From Gammaproteobacteria bacterium (GTDB lineage Bacteria; Pseudomonadota; Gammaproteobacteria; GRL18): a DNA stretch of 33,779 bases. A program made the position numbers and the translations under genes. Of the stretch, positions 16,954-24,214 are shown piece by piece (position 1 is the first letter of the stretch; every line of letters starts with the position of its first letter). The stretch covers positions 1-33,779 of the forward strand of contig JAPHSW010000013.1 of assembly GCA_026196615.1 (NCBI GenBank). The letters run 5' to 3'. Below the pieces are notes generated by a model, which ran no database searches, had not been told where the DNA came from, and saw only the letters and a list, made by a program, of their open reading frames with translations.

Positions 16954-18165
16954 TTACTCAGACTCTGCTTCACTATCTTCAGTTTCAACTTCTGTACCAC
17001 CCGCCCATTGACCAATCTTAAAGACTATAAATTCTGCGGGTTTAACGGGTGCTATACCAATTTCAATTTCCAGACGACCCGAGTCAATAACGGCCTGAGT
17101 ATTTATTTCACCATCACATTTAACAAAAAAAGCCTGCTCTGGTGTGCTACCCTGTAGCGCACCATCTCGCCATATCAAAGTCAAAAAAGCACTCACATCT
17201 CGGACAATTGATTTCCAGAGAGTTTCATCATTTGGCTCAAAGACGACCCATCGGGTACTCTCACTAATGGATTCTTCTATCATCATAAACAAGCGACGGA
17301 CATTGATATATTTCCATTCACCATCATCCAGAGTTCTTGCACCCCATACTTTAATACCTGTAGTGGGAAAGCTGCGTATGCAATTAACTCCTTTGGTATT
17401 TAGTTCACCCTGCTCACCTGATGTAACAACATAAGACAAGCCTAATGCTCCATTCACTGATTCATTAGCAGGTGCTTTGTGAACACCTCTATTAGCATCT
17501 GTTCTGGCATAGATACCAGCCATAAAACCCGATGGCGGTGCTGTAATAATTTTTTTCTTACGCGAAAGAGGTGCTTGAATTAACAACCAGGGAAAATAAA
17601 ATGCAGCATAGCTGGTGTTCTTTGGCCTGAGGCCAACATTATTTTTTTCTTCAGTTGCTTTTTTTGTACCACTTGTAATGCTTGCAACTGTTTTTAATTG
17701 ATCGATATTAGCCACTTCATCGGGGGAATCCAGTATAGCAATTCGATCTTTTAATTTCTCACAATGATCAATCAGTGCCGTATGTGAAACAGTATCAAAA
17801 TATCCTGGTGCTGCAACCATAGCAATTTCATCAATTGCTTCAAAAGCACATAAACCACTGCGTTGCGCCACATCCCCCATAATTGTTTCATTTTCGGGAT
17901 TATTAACAATGTAACATCGAGTTCCACCATTATTAAAAAAAGAAAAAACAGCCATCGACAAATGAGTGTCATCTCCTCCAGCATTGCTGGCAAACTCTCT
18001 CACAAACTGAGTCCAGTTATTGCAGGCAATTGCTTTATTCAAATTAGCCTTTTTATCAGGTGCTACCCCAATAAAAGCAGCCGTCTGTGTACCAACCATG
18101 CTGATCGGTTTTGAACCCGTTGATACCTCTTGGATATAAACTCCGGGAGTTGCATAACTAGGCAT
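16954..18165 (-). CDS. Contractile tail sheath protein
   Basis: This 403-residue protein starts MPSYATPGVYIQEVSTGSKP, the classic sheath N-terminus, with AAFIGVAP and FFNNGGTRCYIVN following. The conserved C-terminal sheath domain contains PPSGFMAGIYARTDANRGVH, INCIRSFPTTGIKVWGARTL-like segments (here VNCIRSFPTTGIKVWGARTL), YINVRRLFMMIEESI and RLEIEIGIAPVKPAEFIVFKI. It assembles around the inner tube and contracts to drive it forward. It is the only sheath gene here, shorter and simpler than multi-sheath eCIS sets. The tail after residue 390 is acidic. Its start overlaps the DUF4255 gene by 8 bases. Confidence 0.95.
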   Translation of the reverse strand: MPSYATPGVYIQEVSTGSKPISMVGTQTAAFIGVAPDKKANLNKAIACNNWTQFVREFASNAGGDDTHLSMAVFSFFNNGGTRCYIVNNPENETIMGDVAQRSGLCAFEAIDEIAMVAAPGYFDTVSHTALIDHCEKLKDRIAILDSPDEVANIDQLKTVASITSGTKKATEEKNNVGLRPKNTSYAAFYFPWLLIQAPLSRKKKIITAPPSGFMAGIYARTDANRGVHKAPANESVNGALGLSYVVTSGEQGELNTKGVNCIRSFPTTGIKVWGARTLDDGEWKYINVRRLFMMIEESISESTRWVVFEPNDETLWKSIVRDVSAFLTLIWRDGALQGSTPEQAFFVKCDGEINTQAVIDSGRLEIEIGIAPVKPAEFIVFKIGQWAGGTEVETEDSEAESE

Positions 18166-18841
18166 TATTATCCTCCAGTTTTGTCAATGAAATGGTTATT
18201 TCCTGTCCATTATATTTTTCATGTTTGTATGAATATTTCTGATTGTCCGTGCGAGTATAGATGGTAATTATTGATGGTGAAGCCGTAGAAACTTGTCCTA
18301 AATCAAAGCGTCCAGAACGATCTGTCAAAACTGATCGATTACTTAACTCGACTCTGCAGTTTGAAAGAGGTTTATTATTCTGATCCAGTAGAGTGCCAAA
18401 AATAGGACTCATTGGTGTGGTAACAATATTGGGTTGTTGCTCAACCAAAGGTGCTTCTGTTTTTATTCTGGGAATATCAAGTACATAAGTTAATGAAAAT
18501 AAGGGACGAGGAATTATCTTAAACGCTTGCCAATGTTCAATTGGCAGCAAATCAGGTAATAAATTAAAAACAGGATGTTCACCATCTGACAACAATAACT
18601 GAGACATAATATCATGGGCTTGTTCATCAGACTCAGAGCAAATAGTGATAAGGTATTTTAGTTTAATTTGAATAAATAATGGATTCGTATTGCCCATCAT
18701 TTTTTCAAGGGAAGTCAGATATACGCATATTTGATTATTTTTCTCATAATCTTTTGGCGCACAAAACTGGACATCGACACCTTTAACAATATCGTTTAGC
18801 CACTGTTTTATTTGTTCATTAACCTGTCCGATCAAAGCCAT
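18158..18841 (-). CDS. DUF4255 (Pvc16/Afp16-type) tail terminator/cap with extra C-terminal β-domain
   Basis: This 227-residue protein opens the CIS operon. Residues 1-135 match DUF4255: MALIGQVNEQIKQWLND, QICVYLTSLEKMM, IKLKYLITICSESDEQAHDIMSQLLL and FSLTYVLDIPRI. This family caps the end of sheath and tube. Residues 145-222 form a carboxypeptidase-regulatory-like β-sandwich (IFGTLLDQNNKPLSNCRVEL, VLTDRSGRFDLG). The start follows an AGGG sequence at short spacing, so initiation may be weak. Confidence 0.85.
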   Translation of the reverse strand: MALIGQVNEQIKQWLNDIVKGVDVQFCAPKDYEKNNQICVYLTSLEKMMGNTNPLFIQIKLKYLITICSESDEQAHDIMSQLLLSDGEHPVFNLLPDLLPIEHWQAFKIIPRPLFSLTYVLDIPRIKTEAPLVEQQPNIVTTPMSPIFGTLLDQNNKPLSNCRVELSNRSVLTDRSGRFDLGQVSTASPSIITIYTRTDNQKYSYKHEKYNGQEITISLTKLEDNNA

Positions 18842-19303
18842 ATCCCTAATATAATTGCTTCAGACCAACACAATTCCATGATTGGTCGTAACTTAAGTAG
18901 TTACTATATTTAGAAACGATATATTTATATTTGGCTAAGACTGCAACACCGCGTATTTAAAGCTGTGTACATAACCGAAAAGAGTAATTTAATATAGGAC
19001 TATAAAGAAATTTATCCTAATGAATAGTATCTTTGAGAATAAAGTTATTTCAAGGTTCAGCAGGAAAATCTCAATATCATCATCAATATATTAAATAGTA
19101 TACTAAAAAAAAAATAAAACAAAGTAAACATTTCTTTATGTCATATTTTACCTACATTCAATAAATTTTTTTTAATTTGAAATGGAAAAACAAAATAAAC
19201 TTGTTATACTTAACTTAAATTGAAACTATAGTCTGTCTTTTTTCAGACTATAATACAGTTAGCGGTAAACAATATTACACCACACAATCAAGGAGAGATT
19301 CCC
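18842..19303. promoter_or_regulatory. AT-rich divergent regulatory region between the CIS and caspase operons
   Basis: These 462 bases separate two divergent operons and hold no gene that I can support. Near the CIS start are two inverted repeats: GACCAA/TTGGTC (18863-18868 with 18882-18887) and GTAACT-N5-AGTTAC (18888-18904). Near the caspase start is a hairpin-like repeat at 19227-19252. A consensus-like -10 (TATAAT, 19249-19254) lies 50 bases before the caspase ATG, but I find no matching -35 at normal spacing, so an activator or alternative sigma factor is possible. The middle (about 19080-19200) is A/T runs with nothing recognisable. Confidence 0.5.
19227..19252. repeat. Inverted repeat overlapping a possible -10 box
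   Basis: Nine-base arms TATAGTCTG (19227-19235) and CAGACTATA (19244-19252) enclose a T-rich 8-base loop. The right arm overlaps TATAAT at 19249-19254. It could be an operator for the caspase operon or an RNA hairpin in its leader. No T-tract follows on the plus strand, so it is not a good terminator. Confidence 0.5.
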
Positions 19304-22111
19304 ATGTGGTCTTTATTTTCTGCTGTTCCTGTTAAGTTATCCATTATCCTTTTTTTACTTGCCCTTCTTCCTGCATGCTCTGAACAAAGTGATGCTACCA
19401 ATTCCTCTAGCACAAACAAACTATCTAACAATGATTTTTGCAATCTTAACAGTCGTGTAGCTTCTGCTGATGGAAAACATCGCATAGCACTAATTTTAGG
19501 CGTTAGCCAGTATAAAAGTGAAAAAATTAATGATCTAAAAGGCGCTTCAGCTGATGCTAAACGGTTTTATCAATTACTGACAGATGAAGCAGGCTTTCAA
19601 TTCCCTAAGGAAAATGTCTGCATGCTGCTTGATAGCGATGCCAATAAAAAAGCAGTTATTAATGCATTTCAGGAAAGGCTAATTAAGACTGCCAAAAAAA
19701 ATGATATTGTGGTGTTTTACTATGCAGGCCATGGTTCACAAATAACGGATAAAAATAATGATGAACCTGACAATATGGATGAAACCTTTGTACTACATGA
19801 TTCACGCTCTGATGATGTATCAGATTTTATTGATGATGAATTCAACAAGTTACTGAGCCAGCTCTATAAAAAAACTAACAATATTTCTATTTTTCTTGAC
19901 TCCTGTAATTCAGGTACAGCAGCACGTGGTGATTATACGGCTCGTTTTGTCACCCCTCTGATACTTGAATCAGATTATAGTACTCAGCAAAGTCGCGCAG
20001 TAGGTGACAGCACCCCGGAAGAAAACATTGATTCCATGCCAGGCATTGTTTTATTTACCGCAGCCAGTGACGGCACATCAGCATTAGAGCGTTCTGGACG
20101 AGGTATTTTTACCGATGCCTTATTATCCTCTTTTGCTTCTGCATCGGGTTCACCCATGACTTATCTACAAGCCTCAAGAAAAATTCCAGCTCAAATACTA
20201 GCCCAACAAAGCAACCAAATCCCTTATTTTCAAGGTAATCTTGAACAGTTTATTTTTTCAAGTGAACGAATTAAAAAGCCCTTTTCATGGGATATTACAA
20301 AAGTTGTTAAACCTGACAGTAGTAATGGAGTTCATTTAAGTGGTACTCCAATGCCAGGCATGGGTGTCGGAGCAGAGCTTAGAATCTTCCCGGGAAATAC
20401 CAATAAAAAAGATAGTCAGGATATAAAAAATTCAAAAGCCACCATCGTCATAGATACCATGGAAGGCTTAACAGCCAAAGGACATGTCAATACACGAATC
20501 AAGAAAGCAGCGGCGATTCAAGCTGGCGATTATGCAGTACTGGTATCTCCCTCTGATAAGAAAACAATCATTACTGTGTCATTCCGTAATAAAAATAAAG
20601 CGGGTGCAATTCCAGCCCCTATAATCAAAAAAATTACCCATGAACTTAAGAATAATATCAATGCTGGAAAGGTCATTCGTATTGTTCCTGAAAATGGTGA
20701 TTTTGAACTTGCCTATAAACAAGACAAGGGCATTTCAATTATAGGACCGGAAAATAAAATACGGGCACAATTTGTCTCTGAACAGAAGGTTATCCATAAT
20801 TTATGGCAACATGCGAGACATCGTGCTTTATTACAACTGCATGGTGAAGGGGGTAAAGATTTTGTTGATAACCAAACCTTACAAGTGCAATTAATCCCCA
20901 CACAAAAACAAAATAAATGCAGCAACAATAATAAATGGCAACAGGCACCTGCAAATACTAAACAGTTAATCCCTCTTTGTCACAAATGGCAAATTAAAGT
21001 GTCTTACCAGAAATCATCAAAAAATTTACCCAAATTACTCATAGGTGGTGTTATCCAGTCATCTGACGGCAACTCTTTTGGACTTCCTAATGATGGTTCT
21101 ACAATTGCTCTAAGCCCTGGGGAAGAAGTTATTCTACCACGAACATTTATTGGTCAATTACCTCTGGACACTACTGATACCTTAATTATATTTGGTACTC
21201 AGGAAACAAATCCTGTGCACTGGTATCTATTAACCGATATTAACCGCTCAGACACTCGTAACACTTCAAGTCCTCTGCAAACTAAGATTGACCAATATCT
21301 CACTCTGACACGTGGTATAGGCGAAGTCAGCAACAGCGATCCTGACACATCAACCTGGACTATGAGTATTGTTCCTATGAGAGTCGAGGCCAATAGTCGT
21401 TTTCTAAAAGCCAAAAATAATAATTCAGCTTCTGAATTTGACACCAGAGAATATACAATTCAGCAGTTTAATATACTTCCTTATTTGCCAGATAATGAGC
21501 AGTCACCTCTTTACCGGGTTTTACAAACAGCTGATCAACTGGCCAAATCATCTATTAATGATGGCTATCCTTATACACAACATGACTGGAGTCAGGGAAG
21601 TGATGCTAAAAATCTGCAAAAAGGTATCGATTGTTCACGATCAATCTGGTATTCATTTACCCGCTCAGGATTAGACTATAACCGCAAGAATAATTACTTA
21701 ACAACAAAAGAAATGGCCACGGATAATTCACTGATGAATGATGAATTCATCCGTTGTGATAATAAACCATTAGAAATTGGCGATGTGCTTGTTTATCGAG
21801 ATGATACTCGTGGAGATGGTCATACCATTATGGTTATTGATCCACAAAAAAGAATTGCCTGGGGTTCACATGGGTGGGATGGCAGCGGTAAAGCACTTAA
21901 AATTGAACCTGATACCGGCGTTGAATATCAACTTATCAAATACAAAAAAGACTGGCAGCGCTGGGACAGAAAGACCATGTTTAAAAAAGCCTGTTGGCGA
22001 TATAAGCAATTTACTCAAGAAACATCTGCTGACAGCACACTGGCTCATGAAGAAACCAGAGGTTATCAGTCATTAAAAAATTATTGCCAGAGTAAAAAGT
22101 GCGTACCATAG
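19304..22111 (+). CDS. Lipoprotein with N-terminal metacaspase-like and C-terminal NlpC/P60-like peptidase domains
   Basis: This 935-residue protein has a lipoprotein signal peptide with lipobox LPAC (Cys25; serine at +2 favours the outer membrane). A metacaspase/C14 domain covers about residues 50-320, with His143 in YYAGHGSQ and Cys201 in LDSCNSG. The middle (about 330-700) is β-rich; residues around 560-640 resemble DUF4384, often found with caspase domains. The C-terminal region (about 760-870) looks like an NlpC/P60 papain-fold peptidase: Cys777 in GIDCSRSIWYSF, then IGDVLVY, His840 in GHTIMVID and His856 in WGSHGW. NlpC/P60 enzymes typically cut peptidoglycan peptides. The ribosome binding site AAGGAGAG is strong. 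It leads a four-gene unit divergent from the CIS operon. The caspase call is firm; NlpC/P60 is motif-based. Confidence 0.85.
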   Translation: MWSLFSAVPVKLSIILFLLALLPACSEQSDATNSSSTNKLSNNDFCNLNSRVASADGKHRIALILGVSQYKSEKINDLKGASADAKRFYQLLTDEAGFQFPKENVCMLLDSDANKKAVINAFQERLIKTAKKNDIVVFYYAGHGSQITDKNNDEPDNMDETFVLHDSRSDDVSDFIDDEFNKLLSQLYKKTNNISIFLDSCNSGTAARGDYTARFVTPLILESDYSTQQSRAVGDSTPEENIDSMPGIVLFTAASDGTSALERSGRGIFTDALLSSFASASGSPMTYLQASRKIPAQILAQQSNQIPYFQGNLEQFIFSSERIKKPFSWDITKVVKPDSSNGVHLSGTPMPGMGVGAELRIFPGNTNKKDSQDIKNSKATIVIDTMEGLTAKGHVNTRIKKAAAIQAGDYAVLVSPSDKKTIITVSFRNKNKAGAIPAPIIKKITHELKNNINAGKVIRIVPENGDFELAYKQDKGISIIGPENKIRAQFVSEQKVIHNLWQHARHRALLQLHGEGGKDFVDNQTLQVQLIPTQKQNKCSNNNKWQQAPANTKQLIPLCHKWQIKVSYQKSSKNLPKLLIGGVIQSSDGNSFGLPNDGSTIALSPGEEVILPRTFIGQLPLDTTDTLIIFGTQETNPVHWYLLTDINRSDTRNTSSPLQTKIDQYLTLTRGIGEVSNSDPDTSTWTMSIVPMRVEANSRFLKAKNNNSASEFDTREYTIQQFNILPYLPDNEQSPLYRVLQTADQLAKSSINDGYPYTQHDWSQGSDAKNLQKGIDCSRSIWYSFTRSGLDYNRKNNYLTTKEMATDNSLMNDEFIRCDNKPLEIGDVLVYRDDTRGDGHTIMVIDPQKRIAWGSHGWDGSGKALKIEPDTGVEYQLIKYKKDWQRWDRKTMFKKACWRYKQFTQETSADSTLAHEETRGYQSLKNYCQSKKCVP

Positions 22112-22132
22112 GAGCATAGGAGGCCCCACAAA

Positions 22133-23071
22133 ATGAAAACAATATTACATAGTTTAGCTATTTTATTCACGGCTTTTTTATTATTCTCATGTAAGGCAAC
22201 CATACCTGAATTTGAATATGGCTCCAATCCAGGTACAAGTGCTCAAGAGGCACCTCAAAGTCAATACCCGCCAAGAATAGATCGCTTTGAAGCTGATCCA
22301 CAAATGGCAACACAAGGTGAACCGATTACCCTTAGTTGGGAAACACAGCATGCCACCGACGTTCACATTTCTGGCGTTGGAAGAGTGTCCCCTTCAGGTT
22401 CACGTACTATAGCAAGCCCTGGTATTGAGTTACAGGATATTATGTTGACAGCATCTAATGATGGAAATTTTGCTCCTGCAACCGACAAACTTGATGTTCA
22501 ATATACCCTTTTTTCAACAAAGGTTCCTGATGGCTATGCTGGTCCATCAGATAAGCCAATGATAATCATAGGCAATCGAGGAAATATTACCAACACTATA
22601 AACAGGTATAAGCTTCAACCTGTTAATAAATACACCATCAATAAATACCCAAACCTGAAACCATTAACACCTGTGAAACCAGTACAAGCTACCACGCAGG
22701 CAGTAAATGTAAAACCTATGATAGCAACTCCCATGTATTTCAACATGGCACAATTAACAGCACCACAGATAATCAGTCCGAGAAATAATAGTACATTCAA
22801 TCACTACCCCAGAAAATTAACTCTGCGTTGGAAACCAGTAAATAATGCATCAGCATACAATGTTGACATTGACTGCCTGAATTGTTGTGTTGCTGGCAAA
22901 TGGTGTGCTGATGTTGGCAAAAAGTTCAAGCAGGTTAAATCACAACGCAATACTTATTATCAATTTAGTTTTGTTGGCGCCCAACCTGGTCGCTGGAGAG
23001 TTCAGGCCGTTGATAAAAATGGCAAAGCAGGTAAACATAGCCCATGGACAAATTTTAAATTTACCCGATAA
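22133..23071 (+). CDS. Predicted lipoprotein with Ig-like and fibronectin-III-like domains
   Basis: This 312-residue protein has a signal peptide ending in lipobox LFSC (Cys20). Residues 45-125 look like an Ig-type β-sandwich (PRIDRFEADPQMATQGEPITLSWETQHATDVHI). A proline/asparagine-rich linker follows (about 130-215). Residues 218-312 resemble an FnIII-like domain (ITSP-type start IISPRNNSTF, KLTLRWKPVNNASAYNVDI, GRWRVQAVDKNGKAGKHSPW) and include a cysteine cluster (CLNCC and WCADVG). It starts 21 bases after the caspase gene with an AGGAGG site. It may present or restrain the upstream protease on the envelope. Function unknown. Confidence 0.75.
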   Translation: MKTILHSLAILFTAFLLFSCKATIPEFEYGSNPGTSAQEAPQSQYPPRIDRFEADPQMATQGEPITLSWETQHATDVHISGVGRVSPSGSRTIASPGIELQDIMLTASNDGNFAPATDKLDVQYTLFSTKVPDGYAGPSDKPMIIIGNRGNITNTINRYKLQPVNKYTINKYPNLKPLTPVKPVQATTQAVNVKPMIATPMYFNMAQLTAPQIISPRNNSTFNHYPRKLTLRWKPVNNASAYNVDIDCLNCCVAGKWCADVGKKFKQVKSQRNTYYQFSFVGAQPGRWRVQAVDKNGKAGKHSPWTNFKFTR

Positions 23072-23112
23072 CATTTGGTAACACCCAATAACACCCGATA
23101 AAAAAGGAACGG

Positions 23113-23451
23113 ATGATGGATGATTTTTTTACTTCACAGCCAACATTTACACCATTAATGGCAGGAACTTTTACTCTAACTGCCGCTGCAACACTGGCAT
23201 CAGTTTTTGGCTTGCCTGGAAGTATTACTGCAATCACTATCAGTTTTCTTCTGGCAATAGTCATCCGCATAGATAAAAATATTCCTTTATTAAAACGCAT
23301 TGTTTTTTATCTTGTTAATGTCACAACAATCTTCATCGTTGCTATGGGGCTAAACTCAACAGGTATTTCTTTAACTCAAGATAAAGAAGACACACTGATT
23401 GAGCGTGAAGTTGAAAAAGTTGAAAAACCTTTTTTTCACTCATGGTTTTAA
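23113..23451 (+). CDS. Small membrane protein with about three TM helices
   Basis: This 112-residue protein of no recognised family has hydrophobic segments at about residues 13-35, 38-53 and 62-83, then a charged C-terminal tail (EREVEKVEKPFF). The ATG at 23113 follows AAGGAA; a second ATG is the next codon. The short stretch before it contains repeated ACCCGATAA/ACACCCAATAA units (23063-23099). It is cotranscribed with the caspase and lipoprotein genes and could be an inner-membrane partner of that module. Confidence 0.65.
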   Translation: MMDDFFTSQPTFTPLMAGTFTLTAAATLASVFGLPGSITAITISFLLAIVIRIDKNIPLLKRIVFYLVNVTTIFIVAMGLNSTGISLTQDKEDTLIEREVEKVEKPFFHSWF

Positions 23452-23477
23452 CATAAAAATGGCTGGATAAATCACTC

Positions 23478-24134
23478 ATGGAAAACTTAAGAAAACCATT
23501 TTTTTATGCCGCATCAATTTTTCTTGCTCTGGCTCTGCTCATTGAACTATCAAGCGGTATTTTTGATTTTGGTATGAAAATACCTGGTCTGGGTATTCCT
23601 TCTATTGCATTAATCGACAGCCTACTGATCTTTGTTATCTTTATGATGATGCTAAATGTTTGGATTTCACCAGCCTTAATTGGAAAAATCAGTGGTATCA
23701 GTACACTCATTTTTTCTCTGATTATTCTCTTAACGGCCATTGCATTACTTTTTTTTAGCTTATTACAACTAACCTCTCTGATAGCATTGTTGTTAGCCTT
23801 TCCCTTTGGAACGGCAGCTTATTTTGCTACTTTTGCAGGATTTGATCGGGGTGGTGCAGCAGCAACACTTAGCCTGTTAATGACACTTAAGGTTCTTTTT
23901 GCTGTGTTTCTAGTCTTAGCTCAGCAGCGTTTTTTAGAAAATAAAGGGCTGATTTTTTTAATCTTTACCATGTTGATAGTCAATATTTTAGTTGGCTTTC
24001 TGCATGGCTTTCCACCTGGATTTCTGGTGAGCATTATTGATGCGCTTGCAGCCATTATTATCTCAATTATTGCTATTATCTGGTCAATTAATTTTTTTAT
24101 ACGCTCAATACCAGCAATTTTAAAAATCATCTGA
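23478..24134 (+). CDS. Polytopic membrane protein with about six or seven TM helices
   Basis: This 218-residue protein is almost entirely hydrophobic, with helices at about 9-27, 41-63, 72-93, 95-117, 127-147, 155-173 and 182-212. I see no transporter signature or catalytic motif. A loop with FGTAAYFATFAGFDRGGAAAT (about 115-135) is the only polar conserved-looking stretch. It starts 27 bases after the previous gene with a weak ribosome binding site, so coupling is likely. It closes the four-gene caspase unit. A small hairpin (CAATTC-N4-GAATTG, 24135-24150) directly follows its stop region. Confidence 0.65.
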   Translation: MENLRKPFFYAASIFLALALLIELSSGIFDFGMKIPGLGIPSIALIDSLLIFVIFMMMLNVWISPALIGKISGISTLIFSLIILLTAIALLFFSLLQLTSLIALLLAFPFGTAAYFATFAGFDRGGAAATLSLLMTLKVLFAVFLVLAQQRFLENKGLIFLIFTMLIVNILVGFLHGFPPGFLVSIIDALAAIIISIIAIIWSINFFIRSIPAILKII

Positions 24135-24179
24135 CAATTCATGAGAATTGGTAGAAACTGATTCAGCATATACACTACA

Positions 24180-24208
24180 TTGAATTTACATTAGCACTAA
24201 TGTATTAT
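24180..24208 (+). promoter_or_regulatory. Promoter with palindromic operator in its spacer
   Basis: A -35 box TTGAAT (24180-24185) and a -10 box TATTAT (24203-24208) are exactly 17 bases apart. The spacer is occupied by a perfect inverted repeat TACATTA-N4-TAATGTA (24187-24204). The predicted transcription start falls on or next to the ATG at 24215, and no Shine-Dalgarno is present. This looks like a self-repressed promoter of the MarR-type fusion protein producing a leaderless mRNA. Confidence 0.7.
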
Positions 24209-24214
24209 TAAATT

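Noticed and set aside
4030-18841. Prophage or tailed-phage remnant
   Set aside because: Sheath, tube, spike and baseplate genes are present, but there is no capsid, portal, terminase, lysis or integrase gene, and the DUF4255, CIS tube and PAAR-like set is characteristic of contractile injection systems.
4030-18841. Type VI secretion system
   Set aside because: No TssJ/L/M membrane complex, TssB/C two-part sheath, ClpV or TssK is seen. The single-gene sheath and gp19-type tube fit eCIS-like systems better.
18905-19200. Small gene or RNA in the divergent intergenic region
   Set aside because: Only short AT-rich frames without ribosome binding sites or structure beyond the listed repeats are present.
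23063-23099. CRISPR-like or regulatory direct repeats before the three-helix membrane gene
   Set aside because: Only two or three very short, imperfect ACCCGATAA-type units with no spacers of constant length; probably local slippage.
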